From Pseudomonas haemolytica (lineage in GTDB: Bacteria; Pseudomonadota; Gammaproteobacteria; Pseudomonadales; Pseudomonadaceae): DNA of 64,000 bases. The stretch covers positions 1,178,001 through 1,242,000 of the forward strand of contig NZ_VOIW01000001.1 in the NCBI RefSeq assembly GCF_009659625.1, read 5' to 3'. Positions within the stretch are counted from its first letter, which is position 1. Each line of letters begins with the position of its first letter. This document shows positions 18,446 through 28,316 of this stretch, one piece after another. A model generated the notes under the pieces. That model did not search any database, was not told the DNA's origin, and saw only the letters and a program-made list of their open reading frames with translations. Made by a program: the position numbers and the translations under genes.

Positions 18446-18814
18446 ATGTCCCGTCGTTTGCCGTTGATCCTGCTGCTTATTGCCTTGCCGTTATGGCTGG
18501 CCGCCAGTTATGCCGCACGCTACGGCTTTATGGAGGATGGGCAGTGGGTCGGGCTATGTGCTGATGAGGCCAGCCGCTGGGAATGCCAGGTGCGTTCGAA
18601 CCTGGGGCTGATGATTCACTTCAAGGTGCTGGGGTGGGCAGCGCTGGTGACGTCGGTGCTGGCGTTTTTCGTGCCGGGGCGTACCGGTTGGGCCTTGGCG
18701 GTGCTGGGGATGGTGTTCGGGTTTCCGGCATTGGCGTTGTACAACACCACGTTTGCGGTGTTTGCCGTGGTGATTGCGGGGTTGCGGTTGGTCCGCAAGT
18801 CGCGGGGCGCCTGA
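18446..18814 (+). CDS. Small membrane protein of unknown function
   Basis: A 122-residue protein with an N-terminal hydrophobic segment (LPLILLLIALPLWLAASYAA), a short polar loop with two cysteines (GLCADEASRWECQV) and two or three more hydrophobic helices. The polar loop would lie in the periplasm and could hold a disulfide. I do not recognise a family. It stands alone, divergent from the hydrolase gene across 234 bases with no evident promoter, and is followed directly by a REPIN. Confidence 0.7.
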   Translation: MSRRLPLILLLIALPLWLAASYAARYGFMEDGQWVGLCADEASRWECQVRSNLGLMIHFKVLGWAALVTSVLAFFVPGRTGWALAVLGMVFGFPALALYNTTFAVFAVVIAGLRLVRKSRGA

Positions 18815-18821
18815 TAGGGCC

Positions 18822-18915
18822 TCTTCGCGAGCAAGCCCGCTCCCACATGTTGTCTGTATTCACAAATAGAAATCTGTGAACCCAATCCAATGTGGGAGCG
18901 GGCTTGCTCGCGAAA
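18822..18915. repeat. REPIN 6 (CTCGCGAA class, TTCACAAATAGA loop)
   Basis: Near-identical to REPIN 5, including the loop with GTATTCACAAATAGAAATCT. It fills the space between two convergent genes, 7 bases from each. Confidence 0.92.
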
Positions 18916-18921
18916 GCGGTC

Positions 18922-20508
18922 TTAAGCCTTGCGCACCCGCAAGCAACGCCACAAGGCTACAACCATGAGCAAGCTGACCACTGCCCAACCCCATGCCTGC
19001 TGATTCATCAAGCCTTCACGGTACAACTGCGGCGCAATACCGGCACCGATAATGAAGGTCAGCAGTGCAATCTCCCGACGCGGTCCAGTCACCGGGCGTA
19101 CCAGATACACCAGGGCCGGCAGCACCAGCGCCGCGCTTGGGAAGCTGCGATAACGCGGGTCAAACACCAGCGCCAGCATCATCACCGCCCCCGCAAACCC
19201 GGCGATTGCCACCAGCCAGCCTGCGCGCTGCTCCAGCCAGTCGAATGCTCGCTCGCGCCAGCCTTCGCGGGCGCTCAGGGCCAGGGCGGCATGGGCCAGC
19301 ACCAGCAGGTTCAACACCACCAGCAAGCCCGCCCACACCCATTCATCGTTGAAGCGTGCGGTGACGCGGGTCAATTCGGCCCAGGTGCCGATGGAGCAGG
19401 CTGCGACGGCACCGAGCAACGGCAGCATCAATGCGCAGCGCATGCTGCGAACGCGGCCGCCGAGCACCAGGGTGACGAGCAGGATGAGCCCGCCCACCCC
19501 CAGCCACAGCGGCCAGTAGGGCACATTGGTTACGGGGCCGGCGAGGATGCCTTTGTCCTGGCGGTCTGCATCGAACAGCCCCCAGTAACCGCCGACGGCA
19601 CCTTCACTCGCACGTTTCCATGGCTGGTCAAAGGCTTCGATCAGGTTGTAGCGCCAGCCATTGGCTTCGGCCATGGCCACGAAACCACGCATGAACTTGG
19701 CTTCATTGACCCGGCTTGGCACGGCGGTTTCGCGCTGGCGGCCTTCGCTGGGCCAGCCGGTCTCGCCGATCACGATGTCCTTGGGTGCGAACTTGTGGCC
19801 AAAGGTCTGGCGTACATCACCCACGTGCTTGAGCGCCTGGTCGATGCCGGACGGATCATCTTCCCAATACGGCAGCAGGTGAATCGTCAGGAAGTCCACC
19901 GCCGGGGCGATTTCCGGGTGTTGCAACCAGAATTCCCAGACATCGGCATAGGTGACCGGCTGCTTGATCTGGCTTTTGACCTTATGGATCAGCGCCACCA
20001 GCTGCTTGGCGGTGACTTCCTTGCGCAACAGCGCTTCGTTGCCGACGATCACCGAGGTGACGATGTCGGGATAGGCGTTGGCGGAAGCGATCAGCTCGTT
20101 GATTTCCTTTTCGGTCGCCACGGGGTCACTGCTGACCCAGGCCCCGGCCATCACCGTCAAGCCATGCTTGCGCGCCAGCTCCGGCAAGGCTTCCAGACCG
20201 GTCATGGAATAGGTGCGAATGCATTCAAAGCGCGTGGCGAGCAGTGCCAGGTCGGCGTCCATGCGTTCGGGGCGCAGCTTGAACGGCTGGTCGAACGGAG
20301 ATTGGTCCTTGTCGAACGGCGTGTAGGACGCACATTGCATCTTATGGCTGGCGCTGGCGACGTCCGGCAACACCACTGGCCGGCCGAGGCCGTACCAATA
20401 GCCGACAAGGGCAAGCAGGCCTAGGATCAAGGCAAGAAAATAGGGCAGGGCAGGGAAGCGGGCAGTCGCGGGCATGGTCGGCTTATCTGGGGGAGCAAAG
20501 GCGCGCAT
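18922..20508 (-). CDS. GH17-type glycoside hydrolase fused to a multi-helix membrane domain
   Basis: A 528-residue protein. One N-terminal membrane helix (LPYFLALILGLLALVGYWYG) leads to a periplasmic GH17-like domain of about 270 residues with the acid/base glutamate in VIVGNEALL and the nucleophile glutamate in VIGETGWPSEG. Then about eight helices follow to the C-terminus. GH17 proteins act on beta-1,3-glucans; similar bacterial proteins have been linked to cyclic or periplasmic glucans next to an NdvB-type synthase, which is not next to this gene. The start at 20508 has AGGT close upstream; an ATG at 20475 is an alternative. Confidence 0.8.
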   Translation of the reverse strand: MRAFAPPDKPTMPATARFPALPYFLALILGLLALVGYWYGLGRPVVLPDVASASHKMQCASYTPFDKDQSPFDQPFKLRPERMDADLALLATRFECIRTYSMTGLEALPELARKHGLTVMAGAWVSSDPVATEKEINELIASANAYPDIVTSVIVGNEALLRKEVTAKQLVALIHKVKSQIKQPVTYADVWEFWLQHPEIAPAVDFLTIHLLPYWEDDPSGIDQALKHVGDVRQTFGHKFAPKDIVIGETGWPSEGRQRETAVPSRVNEAKFMRGFVAMAEANGWRYNLIEAFDQPWKRASEGAVGGYWGLFDADRQDKGILAGPVTNVPYWPLWLGVGGLILLVTLVLGGRVRSMRCALMLPLLGAVAACSIGTWAELTRVTARFNDEWVWAGLLVVLNLLVLAHAALALSAREGWRERAFDWLEQRAGWLVAIAGFAGAVMMLALVFDPRYRSFPSAALVLPALVYLVRPVTGPRREIALLTFIIGAGIAPQLYREGLMNQQAWGWAVVSLLMVVALWRCLRVRKA

Positions 20509-20808
20509 CTTACCTGCAATTGGCGCATCCCAGTGGGGCCGCATAGTTTTGACATGCAAAGTTCGGGCGGGATTCTGACGTCAAGTCCTAGGAAGTGTCT
20601 TGCTGGCTATGTGATGTCGTTCCTTGCTTAGCCGAGGTCGCTGACAGAGCAGGTTCATGGGTCCGGCAGGTTGATGATCGAAGTGTCAGCACTCCACTGA
20701 TGTCTTGAGCAACCGGATCGATGCGCGTGAAGGGGGCGCGGTGCACCCTATAACAACAGATTGACGTCGCTCGGCATCCGTCGGGCGCAGCACTTTCGGG
20801 GAAGTACT
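20509..20808. other. Intergenic region upstream of the betaine-binding protein gene
   Basis: About 300 bases between divergent genes. I see no gene, no REP element and no strong sigma-70 pair. Both promoters must lie here. Confidence 0.5.
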
Positions 20809-21660
20809 ATGAAGATGCGACGACTCTTGGGCGCAGCTGCCACTCTGGTAGTTGCGATGGGCTCCACACTGGCCAGCGCCGACAGCAAGACCCTGAGCAT
20901 CGGCTACGTAGACGGTTGGTCCGACAGCGTGGCCACCACCCACGTGGCAGCAGAAGTGATCAAGGAAAAGCTTGGCTACGACGTGAAACTGCAAGCCGTC
21001 GCCACCGGGATCATGTGGCAGGGCGTTGCCACCGGCAAACTCGACGCCATGCTTTCCGCCTGGCTGCCCGTGACCCACGGTGAATACTGGGCCAAGAACA
21101 AGGACAAGGTGGTCGACTATGGCCCCAATTTCAAGGATGCGAAGATCGGCTTGATCGTGCCGGAGTACGTCAAGGCCAAGTCCATCGAAGACCTCAAGAC
21201 CGATACCACCTTCAAGAACAAGATCGTCGGCATCGACGCGGGCTCAGGCGTGATGCTCAAGACCGACGAAGCGATCAAGCAATATGGCCTGGACTATAAA
21301 CTGCAAGCCAGCTCGGGCGCGGCGATGATCGCCGAACTGACCCGTGCCGAAGACAAACAGGAATCCATTGCGGTGACCGGTTGGGTGCCGCACTGGATGT
21401 TCGCCAAGTGGAAACTGCGTTTCCTGGACGACCCTAAAGGGATTTATGGTGCTGCTGAATCCGTCAACAGCATCGGCAGCAAGGGCCTGGAGAAGAAAGC
21501 GCCGGAAGTCGCGGCCTTCCTGAAGAAATTCCAGTGGGCCTCCAAGGATGAGATCGGCGAAGTCATGCTCGCTATTCAAGAGGGCGCCAAGCCAGACGCA
21601 GCGGCCAAGGATTGGGTCGCCAAGCACCCTGAGCGTGTGGCGCAGTGGATTGCTAAATAA
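20809..21660 (+). CDS. Glycine betaine/choline-type ABC substrate-binding protein (OpuAC family)
   Basis: A 283-residue periplasmic binding protein. A signal peptide ends LASA-DSK. The mature sequence begins LSIGYVDGWSDSVATTHVA and includes SAWLPVTHGEYW, with tryptophans of the kind that form the aromatic box binding quaternary amines. No permease or ATPase gene adjoins it, so it is an orphan binding protein that probably feeds a shared core transporter, as known for CaiX/BetX/CbcX in Pseudomonas. The ATG at 20809 has GGGGAAG upstream. The exact ligand among betaine, choline and carnitine cannot be told. Confidence 0.85.
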   Translation: MKMRRLLGAAATLVVAMGSTLASADSKTLSIGYVDGWSDSVATTHVAAEVIKEKLGYDVKLQAVATGIMWQGVATGKLDAMLSAWLPVTHGEYWAKNKDKVVDYGPNFKDAKIGLIVPEYVKAKSIEDLKTDTTFKNKIVGIDAGSGVMLKTDEAIKQYGLDYKLQASSGAAMIAELTRAEDKQESIAVTGWVPHWMFAKWKLRFLDDPKGIYGAAESVNSIGSKGLEKKAPEVAAFLKKFQWASKDEIGEVMLAIQEGAKPDAAAKDWVAKHPERVAQWIAK

Positions 21661-21682
21661 CCCTGCCGCTTGATGCAGTCCC

Positions 21683-21772
21683 TGTGGGAGGGGGCTTGCT
21701 CCCGATAGCGGTGTGCCAGTCAATGCAAATTTGACTGACGCACCGCTATCGGGAGCAAGCCCCCTCCCACAT
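21683..21772. repeat. REPIN 7 (GTGGGAGGGGG class)
   Basis: Paired REP with GTGGGAGG at the outer ends, 22 bases after the stop of the binding-protein gene. Confidence 0.92.
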
Positions 21773-21885
21773 TAGTTTTGCACCGCCTCAAATTTTTCTG
21801 TGCACCCGCTAACCCTCGCTACACTCCCTCTACTACTAAGGTCGTCTGGAACCTGTTCCGCAGCCGCATACAGTGGATACGTTCC

Positions 21886-21893
21886 AATAATAA
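21886..21893 (+). promoter_or_regulatory. Candidate Hfq/Crc catabolite-activity motif in the yjcH-actP leader
   Basis: AATAATAA fits the AAnAAnAA motif bound by Hfq with Crc in Pseudomonas catabolite repression. It lies 28 bases before the yjcH start codon, near the ribosome binding site. Acetate permease is a plausible repressed target. Confidence 0.4.
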
Positions 21894-21920
21894 AAAAGCT
21901 GTGCTGCGAGGATAAAAACA

Positions 21921-22232
21921 ATGAACGACAGCATTTACCTCTCGATTCAAAACAGCCCGCGTTTCAAGGAGCTGGTTAGAAAAAGGGAAAGGTTCGCCTG
22001 GATTCTCTCGGCGATCATGCTAGGGCTTTACTCCGGTTTCATCCTGTTGATTGCCTACGGGCCACAAATACTGGGTGCCAAACTCAGCCCCGGTTCATCC
22101 ATCACCTGGGGCATCCCTATCGGGGTTGGGCTGATTGTGTCGGCCTTCATCCTCACCGGCATCTATGTACGCCGCGCCAATGGCGAATTCGACGACCTGA
22201 ACAATGCGATTCTCAAGGAGGCTGCGCAATGA
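21921..22232 (+). CDS. yjcH: DUF485 membrane protein YjcH
   Basis: A 103-residue protein with two membrane helices ([21 protein letters not shown] and [20 protein letters not shown]) and a conserved C-terminal segment [15 protein letters not shown]. It is the usual partner of the acetate permease ActP; its stop overlaps the actP start by four bases (ATGA), a mark of translational coupling. The ribosome binding site is GAGGA. Its exact role beside ActP is not established. No acs gene is adjacent. Confidence 0.92.
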   Translation: MNDSIYLSIQNSPRFKELVRKRERFAWILSAIMLGLYSGFILLIAYGPQILGAKLSPGSSITWGIPIGVGLIVSAFILTGIYVRRANGEFDDLNNAILKEAAQ

Positions 22233-23887
22233 TCCGTCGTCTATTGGCTGTACTCGGCGCTTCAGTCATTGCGCCTGCCGTTTGGGCGGCAGATGCATTG
22301 ACCGGTGAAGTGCACAAGCAACCGCTGAACATTGCAGCGATCCTGATGTTCGTGGCCTTTGTCGGCGCGACGTTGTGCATCACCTACTGGGCGTCCAAGC
22401 GCAACAAGTCGGCGGCCGACTACTATGCGGCCGGCGGCAAGATCACCGGTTTCCAGAACGGCCTGGCGATCGCTGGCGACTACATGTCTGCCGCGTCCTT
22501 CCTGGGTATTTCCGCGCTGGTGTTCACCTCCGGCTACGACGGCCTGATCTACTCGATCGGCTTCCTGGTGGGCTGGCCGATCATTCTGTTCCTGATCGCC
22601 GAGCGCCTGCGCAACCTGGGCAAGTACACCTTTGCCGACGTGGCGTCCTACCGCCTTGGGCAAACCCAGATCCGCAGCCTGTCGGCATGTGGTTCGCTGG
22701 TGGTGGTGGCGTTCTACCTGATTGCGCAGATGGTAGGCGCGGGCAAACTGATCCAGCTGCTGTTCGGCCTGGACTACCATGTGGCAGTGATCCTGGTCGG
22801 CATCCTGATGTGCATGTATGTGTTGTTCGGCGGCATGCTGGCGACCACCTGGGTGCAGATCATCAAGGCGGTGCTGTTGCTGTCGGGCGCCTCGTTCATG
22901 GCGTTGATGGTGATGAAGCACGTCAACTTCGACTTCAACACGCTGTTTTCCGAGGCGATCAAGGTTCACCCTAAAGGTGAAGCGATCATGAGCCCGGGCG
23001 GCCTGGTCAAGGATCCGATCTCGGCGTTCTCCCTGGGCCTGGCCCTGATGTTCGGTACCGCTGGCCTGCCGCACATCCTGATGCGCTTCTTCACTGTAAG
23101 CGACGCCAAGGAAGCGCGTAAGAGCGTGCTGTATGCCACGGGCTTCATTGGCTACTTCTATATCCTGACCTTTATCATCGGCTTCGGCGCGATTCTGCTG
23201 GTCAGCACCAACCCGGCGTTCAAGGATGCGGCAGGTGCCTTGCTCGGGGGTAACAACATGGCGGCGGTGCACCTGGCCAACGCGGTGGGGGGCAGTATCT
23301 TCCTGGGCTTCATCTCGGCCGTGGCGTTTGCCACTATCCTCGCGGTGGTTGCCGGCTTGACCCTGGCCGGTGCTTCGGCGGTGTCCCATGACCTGTATGC
23401 CAGCGTGATCAAGAAAGGCAAGGCCAACGAGAAGGATGAGATTCGCGTGTCGAAGATCACCACCATCGCCCTGGCAGTGCTGGCGATTGGCTTGGGTATC
23501 CTGTTCGAAAGCCAGAACATTGCGTTCATGGTCGGCCTGGCGTTCTCGATTGCTGCCAGCTGTAACTTCCCGGTGCTGCTGCTTTCCATGTACTGGAAAA
23601 ACCTCACCACCCGTGGCGCCATGATCGGCGGCTGGCTGGGCTTGATCAGTGCCGTGGGCCTGATGATCCTTGGTCCGACCATCTGGGTCTCGATCCTGCA
23701 CCATGAAAAAGCCATCTTCCCGTATGAATACCCGGCGCTGTTTTCGATGATCATTGCGTTCGTCGGCATCTGGTTCTTCTCCATCACCGACAAGTCGGCG
23801 GCGGCAGAGAAAGAGCGTGCGCTGTACTTCCCGCAGTTTGTGCGTTCGCAGACTGGCCTGGGGGCGAGCGGGGCGGTTAACCACTAA
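22229..23887 (+). CDS. actP: Acetate/cation symporter ActP
   Basis: A 552-residue sodium:solute symporter family protein with about 13 membrane helices, after an N-terminal signal-like segment ending WAA. Family segments include [33 protein letters not shown] and [24 protein letters not shown], both typical of ActP. It imports acetate and other short monocarboxylates. In pseudomonads this pair is controlled by CrbSR/MxtR-type systems, for which I cannot identify a site here. A strong terminator with a GAAA tetraloop follows. Confidence 0.95.
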   Translation: MIRRLLAVLGASVIAPAVWAADALTGEVHKQPLNIAAILMFVAFVGATLCITYWASKRNKSAADYYAAGGKITGFQNGLAIAGDYMSAASFLGISALVFTSGYDGLIYSIGFLVGWPIILFLIAERLRNLGKYTFADVASYRLGQTQIRSLSACGSLVVVAFYLIAQMVGAGKLIQLLFGLDYHVAVILVGILMCMYVLFGGMLATTWVQIIKAVLLLSGASFMALMVMKHVNFDFNTLFSEAIKVHPKGEAIMSPGGLVKDPISAFSLGLALMFGTAGLPHILMRFFTVSDAKEARKSVLYATGFIGYFYILTFIIGFGAILLVSTNPAFKDAAGALLGGNNMAAVHLANAVGGSIFLGFISAVAFATILAVVAGLTLAGASAVSHDLYASVIKKGKANEKDEIRVSKITTIALAVLAIGLGILFESQNIAFMVGLAFSIAASCNFPVLLLSMYWKNLTTRGAMIGGWLGLISAVGLMILGPTIWVSILHHEKAIFPYEYPALFSMIIAFVGIWFFSITDKSAAAEKERALYFPQFVRSQTGLGASGAVNH

Positions 23888-23909
23888 GGTAGTAGCTCAA
23901 TAAGAAATG

Positions 23910-23937
23910 CCCCGGTCGAAAGGCCGGGGTATTTTTT
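23910..23937 (+). terminator. Terminator after actP
   Basis: CCCCGGTC and GGCCGGGG (one G-T pair) close a GAAA tetraloop, followed by TATTTTTTT. Confidence 0.92.
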
Positions 23938-23970
23938 TGCCTGAAAATCTGTAGTGGGTGGGCTGGCCTC

Positions 23971-24062
23971 ATCGGGAGCAAGCCCCCTCCCACATTTGAC
24001 TGTGTTCACAAGTTGAAATCTGTGAACCCAATCCAGTGTGGGAGGGGGCTTGCTCCCGATGG
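23971..24062. repeat. REPIN 8 (GGGGG-class arms, TTCACAA loop)
   Basis: The arms belong to the GTGGGAGGGGG class, but the topology (ATCGGGAGC at the outer ends) and the loop (GTTCACAAGTTGAAATCTGT followed by GAACCCAATCCAG) match REPINs 5 and 6 of the other class. It lies between actP and gltA. Confidence 0.92.
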
Positions 24063-24084
24063 CGGTACACCAGGCACCACACAT

Positions 24085-24115
24085 AAAAACGGCCTCCACT
24101 GAGGGAGGCCGTTTT
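24085..24115 (-). terminator. Terminator of gltA
   Basis: AAAACGGCCTCC pairs with GGAGGCCGTTTT, with T-rich sequence downstream on the minus strand, 25 bases after the gltA stop codon. It may also work for read-through from the other side. Confidence 0.9.
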
Positions 24116-24139
24116 CAGTACAACCAAGCAGTTGAGTGC

Positions 24140-25429
24140 TTACTTGCGATCTTCCAGCTTGGTAATGTCACGCGACTCGTAGCCGGTGTACAGCTGGCGC
24201 GGGCGGCCAATCTTGTACGGGCTGGAGAGCATTTCTTTCCAGTGGGAGATCCAGCCCACGGTCCGCGCCAGGGCGAAGATCACGGTGAACATGCTGGTTG
24301 GAATGCCGATCGCCTTGAGGATGATCCCCGAGTAGAAGTCGACGTTCGGGTACAGCGAGCGTTCGATGAAGTACGGGTCGGTCAGGGCGATCTCTTCCAG
24401 GCGCATGGCCAGTTCGAGTTGCGGATCGTTCTTGATGCCCAGTTCCTTCAACACTTCGTCGCAGGTCTGCTTCATCACGGTGGCGCGTGGGTCGCGGTTC
24501 TTGTAGACCCGGTGACCGAAGCCCATCAACTTGAACGGATCGTTCTTGTCCTTGGCCTTGGCGATGAAGGTGTCGATGTTGGACACATCGCCGATTTCAT
24601 CGAGCATGGTCAATACGGCTTCGTTCGCACCGCCGTGGGCAGGGCCCCACAGCGCAGCGATACCGGCGGCGATACAGGCGAACGGGTTGGCACCCGAAGA
24701 ACCGGCCAGGCGTACGGTGGAGGTGGAGGCGTTCTGCTCGTGGTCGGCGTGGAGGATGAAGATCCGGTCCATGGCCTTGGCGAGCGTCGGGCTGATCGGT
24801 TTGATCTCGCACGGGGTGTTGAACATCATGTGCAGGAAGTTTTCCGCGTACGTCAGGTCGTTGCGCGGGTACATCATGGGCTGGCCCATGGAGTACTTGT
24901 AAACCATTGCGGCCAGGGTCGGCATCTTGGCAACCAGGCGGATCGCGGAGATTTCGCGATGCTGCGGGTTATTGATGTCCAGGGAGTCGTGATAGAAGGC
25001 CGACAGGGCGCCGACCACACCGCACATGACGGCCATCGGGTGGGCGTCGCGACGGAAGCCGTTGAAGAAGGTCTTCAACTGCTCGTGAACCATGGTGTGG
25101 TTCTTCACGGTGCTGACGAACTGGGCTTTCTGCTCGGCTGTTGGCAATTCGCCATTTAGCAGCAGGTAGCAGGTTTCCAGGTAGTCCGACTTTTCAGCCA
25201 GTTGCTCGATCGGGTAACCGCGATGAAGCAGGATGCCATTGTCACCATCGATATAGGTGATCTTCGACTCGCAGGACGCGGTCGACATGAAGCCTGGGTC
25301 GAAAGTAAAACGGCCCGTGGCCGTCAGGCCCCGTACGTCGATAACATCGGGACCAACGGTGCCGGTTAAAATGGGCAGCTCGACGGGGGCTGCGCCCTCG
25401 ATGATCAACTGCGCTTTTTTGTCAGCCAT
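24140..25429 (-). CDS. gltA: Citrate synthase, type II
   Basis: A 429-residue hexameric-type citrate synthase condensing oxaloacetate and acetyl-CoA. Catalytic residues are seen in [11 protein letters not shown] (His), [14 protein letters not shown] (His) and NVDFYSGI (Asp). The N-terminal domain of the type II, NADH-sensitive group is present. It is divergent from the sdh operon. The start ATG has a full AGGAGG five bases upstream, and a strong sigma-70 promoter lies about 50 bases before it. Confidence 0.98.
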   Translation of the reverse strand: MADKKAQLIIEGAAPVELPILTGTVGPDVIDVRGLTATGRFTFDPGFMSTASCESKITYIDGDNGILLHRGYPIEQLAEKSDYLETCYLLLNGELPTAEQKAQFVSTVKNHTMVHEQLKTFFNGFRRDAHPMAVMCGVVGALSAFYHDSLDINNPQHREISAIRLVAKMPTLAAMVYKYSMGQPMMYPRNDLTYAENFLHMMFNTPCEIKPISPTLAKAMDRIFILHADHEQNASTSTVRLAGSSGANPFACIAAGIAALWGPAHGGANEAVLTMLDEIGDVSNIDTFIAKAKDKNDPFKLMGFGHRVYKNRDPRATVMKQTCDEVLKELGIKNDPQLELAMRLEEIALTDPYFIERSLYPNVDFYSGIILKAIGIPTSMFTVIFALARTVGWISHWKEMLSSPYKIGRPRQLYTGYESRDITKLEDRK

Positions 25430-25487
25430 GTGGCCTCCTATTTATGCTTCAAATCATCAGACAGACCCCCCACGCAGGGCCCGCACC

Positions 25488-25515
25488 ACTATATTGATAT
25501 AAATCCAGATGTCAA
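25488..25515 (-). promoter_or_regulatory. Sigma-70 promoter of gltA
   Basis: On the minus strand, consensus TTGACA (25515-25510) and TATAGT (25493-25488) are 16 bases apart. The predicted start point near 25481 gives a leader of about 52 bases. Confidence 0.8.
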
Positions 25516-25629
25516 TTTGCCTAAAGTCTTGCGCCAGAAGGCTTTAACCGTACTTTTTCGTCGAAATTGACTGCCATTTACGCCTTTTATCCCGTCAGCG
25601 CAATCAGCTATTAGGGTGAGGTGTGCGCG

Positions 25630-25658
25630 TTGTCATTAGTAACCTAACTGTCTATACT
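25630..25658 (+). promoter_or_regulatory. Sigma-70 promoter of sdhCDAB
   Basis: TTGTCA (25630-25635) and TATACT (25653-25658) are 17 bases apart. The predicted leader is about 115 bases. In P. aeruginosa the iron-responsive PrrF RNAs pair near the start of the sdh mRNA; I did not verify such a site here. The rest of the 351-base gltA-sdhC gap shows no gene. Confidence 0.75.
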
Positions 25659-25780
25659 CGGCCACCGACCGCCAAGGGCTTTTGGGCTTGCTTTCATTGG
25701 GGGTCGCACTCCCTGGGTGGTGCTTACCTGACCAGTGCACTCCCCGACAACTTTGCCCTGATTGTTAGGGGCTCTTAAGT

Positions 25781-26167
25781 GTGAAAAAAGCCGTGAATAG
25801 CCAACGACCTGTAAACCTAGACCTAAGGACCATCAAACTCCCCATCACCGGCGTTACGTCGTTCCTGCACCGTGTTTCCGGCATCATCCTGTTCCTGGGC
25901 TTGGGCATCATGCTTTATGCATTGAGCAAATCCCTGGGTTCCGAGGAAGGTTACGCCGAGGTGAAGGCATGCTTGACCAGCCCGCTGGCCAAGTTCGTAG
26001 CATGGGGCCTCTTGTCCTCTCTTCTGTATCACCTGGTAGCCGGTGTGCGCCACTTGATCATGGACATGGGCATCGGTGAGACGCTGGAAGGCGGCCGCCT
26101 GGGCTCGAAAATCATCATCGCCATTTCCGTGGTGCTGATCGTTCTGGCAGGAGTTTGGATATGGTAA
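25781..26167 (+). CDS. sdhC: Succinate dehydrogenase cytochrome b556 subunit
   Basis: A 128-residue membrane anchor with three helices. It shows the quinone-site segment TSFLHRVSGIILF and the haem-ligand region YHLVAGVRHLIMDMG. The start is GTG at 25781 (MKKAVNSQRPVNLDLR); a second GTG at 25793 is possible. It overlaps sdhD by seven bases. First gene of sdhCDAB, which leads into sucAB-lpdG-sucCD. Confidence 0.96.
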   Translation: MKKAVNSQRPVNLDLRTIKLPITGVTSFLHRVSGIILFLGLGIMLYALSKSLGSEEGYAEVKACLTSPLAKFVAWGLLSSLLYHLVAGVRHLIMDMGIGETLEGGRLGSKIIIAISVVLIVLAGVWIW

Positions 26168-26529
26168 CCAGCGTTACGAATCTGTCGCGTTCGGGCCTCT
26201 ATGACTGGATGGCACAGCGTGTGTCTGCGGTCGTTCTCGCGGCTTATTTCATTTTCCTGATCGGATACCTCGTCGCAAACCCGGGCATCGGCTATGAGCA
26301 ATGGCACGGCCTGTTTTCCCACAATGCGATGCGAATCTTCAGTCTGCTGGCCCTTGTAGCCCTGGGCGCACACGCCTGGGTTGGCATGTGGACCATCGCG
26401 ACTGACTACCTGACGCCGATGGCGCTGGGCAAGTCCGCGACTGCAGTACGTTTCCTCTTCCAGGCAGTATGCGGCGTCGCGATGTTCGCTTACTTCGTCT
26501 GGGGTGTGCAGATTCTTTGGGGTATCTGA
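26161..26529 (+). CDS. sdhD: Succinate dehydrogenase membrane anchor subunit
   Basis: A 122-residue three-helix subunit that completes the haem b and ubiquinone site with SdhC. Key segments are LYDWMAQRVSAVVLAAY and the haem-side histidine in GAHAWVGMWTIATDYL. I start it at the ATG at 26161 rather than the in-frame ATG at 26155, by comparison with the family. It is followed three bases later by sdhA. Confidence 0.95.
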   Translation: MVTSVTNLSRSGLYDWMAQRVSAVVLAAYFIFLIGYLVANPGIGYEQWHGLFSHNAMRIFSLLALVALGAHAWVGMWTIATDYLTPMALGKSATAVRFLFQAVCGVAMFAYFVWGVQILWGI

Positions 26530-26532
26530 TTC

Positions 26533-28305
26533 ATGGCTAACATTCCAACTATTTCATTCGACGCCATCATTATTGGTGGCGGCGGTGCTGGCATGCGCGC
26601 TGCGCTGCAGCTGGCCCAGGGTGGTCACAAGACTGCCGTGATCACCAAGGTGTTCCCGACGCGCTCCCACACCGTATCGGCCCAGGGTGGCATCACCTGC
26701 GCCATCGCGTCCGCCGACCCGAACGATGACTGGCGCTGGCACATGTACGATACCGTCAAGGGTTCCGACTACATCGGTGACCAGGACGCTATCGAATACA
26801 TGTGTCAGGAAGGCCCGGCCGCGGTGTTCGAGCTGGACCACATGGGGCTGCCGTTCTCCCGTACCGAGCAGGGTCGTATCTACCAGCGTCCATTCGGCGG
26901 CCAGTCGAAGGATTACGGTAAAGGTGGCCAGGCTGCCCGTACCTGCGCTGCGTCCGACCGCACCGGTCACGCACTGCTGCACACCCTTTATCAGGGCAAC
27001 CTGAAAGCCGGCACCACGTTCCTGAACGAGTACTACGCGGTTGACCTGGTCAAGAACGCGCAAGGCGAGTTCGTCGGTGTGATCGCTATCTGCATCGAAA
27101 CCGGTGAAACCACCTACATCCGCGCCAAGGCTACCGTTCTGGCGACCGGCGGTGCAGGTCGTATCTACGCGTCGACTACCAATGCCCTGATCAACACCGG
27201 TGACGGCGTCGGCATGGCACTGCGTGCAGGCGTACCGGTACAAGACATTGAAATGTGGCAGTTCCACCCGACCGGCATCGCCGGCGCCGGCGTACTGGTG
27301 ACCGAAGGTTGCCGTGGTGAAGGTGGCTACCTGATCAACAAGCATGGCGAGCGTTTCATGGAGCGTTATGCTCCGAACGCCAAAGACCTTGCTGGTCGTG
27401 ACGTTGTGGCCCGTTCGATGGTTAAAGAGATCATTGCCGGCAACGGCTGTGGCCCGAATGGCGACCACGTACTGCTCAAGCTCGATCACCTCGGTGAAGA
27501 AGTACTGCACAGCCGCCTGCCTGGTATCTGCGAGCTGTCCAAGACTTTCGCACACGTTGACCCGGTGGTTGCACCGGTTCCGGTTGTTCCGACTTGCCAC
27601 TATATGATGGGCGGCGTGCCGACCAACATTCATGGCCAGGCGATCACCCAGAACGCCGACGGCCAGGACGAGATCATCCATGGTCTGTTCGCGGTAGGCG
27701 AAGTGGCATGCGTATCGGTTCACGGTGCCAACCGCCTGGGCGGCAACTCGCTGCTCGACCTGGTGGTATTCGGTCGCGCAGCCGGCCTGCACCTGGAAAA
27801 AGCACTGACCGACGGCATCGAATACGATGACGCCACCGACGCCAATATTGAAGCTGCCCTGGCGCGCCTCAACGCTCTGAACGAGCGCACTGATGGCGAA
27901 GACGTGGCAACCCTGCGTCGCGAGTTGCAAAACTGCATGCAGAACTACTTCGGTGTGTTCCGTACCGGCGAATACATGCAGAAGGGTATCGCCCAGCTGG
28001 CCGACCTGCGCAAGCGTATCGCCAACGTCAAGATCAATGATAAGAGCCAGGCGTTCAACACTGCTCGTATCGAAGCCCTTGAGCTGCAAAACCTGTTGGA
28101 AGTGGCTGAAGCGACTGCGATCGCCGCTGAGGTTCGTAAAGAATCCCGTGGTGCTCACGCTCGTGAAGACTTTGAAGATCGCGATGACGAAAACTGGTTG
28201 TGCCACACCCTGTACTTCCCGGGTGACAAGCGCGTAACCAAGCGTGCCGTGAACTTCTCGCCGAAGACGGTTCCGACGTTTGAACCGAAGATTCGGACTT
28301 ACTAA
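26533..28305 (+). CDS. sdhA: Succinate dehydrogenase flavoprotein subunit
   Basis: A 590-residue FAD subunit oxidising succinate to fumarate. It has the dinucleotide motif [13 protein letters not shown], the flavinylated histidine in [11 protein letters not shown], the substrate-site block [22 protein letters not shown] and the [14 protein letters not shown] motif. Full length for the family. It is peripheral on the cytoplasmic face, bound to SdhB. Confidence 0.98.
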   Translation: MANIPTISFDAIIIGGGGAGMRAALQLAQGGHKTAVITKVFPTRSHTVSAQGGITCAIASADPNDDWRWHMYDTVKGSDYIGDQDAIEYMCQEGPAAVFELDHMGLPFSRTEQGRIYQRPFGGQSKDYGKGGQAARTCAASDRTGHALLHTLYQGNLKAGTTFLNEYYAVDLVKNAQGEFVGVIAICIETGETTYIRAKATVLATGGAGRIYASTTNALINTGDGVGMALRAGVPVQDIEMWQFHPTGIAGAGVLVTEGCRGEGGYLINKHGERFMERYAPNAKDLAGRDVVARSMVKEIIAGNGCGPNGDHVLLKLDHLGEEVLHSRLPGICELSKTFAHVDPVVAPVPVVPTCHYMMGGVPTNIHGQAITQNADGQDEIIHGLFAVGEVACVSVHGANRLGGNSLLDLVVFGRAAGLHLEKALTDGIEYDDATDANIEAALARLNALNERTDGEDVATLRRELQNCMQNYFGVFRTGEYMQKGIAQLADLRKRIANVKINDKSQAFNTARIEALELQNLLEVAEATAIAAEVRKESRGAHAREDFEDRDDENWLCHTLYFPGDKRVTKRAVNFSPKTVPTFEPKIRTY

Positions 28306-28316
28306 GGGTGGCTGCC

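Noticed and set aside
22262..23884. 540-codon frame antisense to actP
   Set aside because: Polar, histidine- and glutamine-rich translation typical of reversed membrane-protein codons.
25430..25780. Possible small gene in the gltA-sdhC gap
   Set aside because: No frame with a start and ribosome binding site; the region is accounted for by two strong divergent promoters and leaders.
26554..28206. 550-codon frame antisense to sdhA
   Set aside because: Mirror of a highly conserved gene with strong codon bias; no protein family seen.
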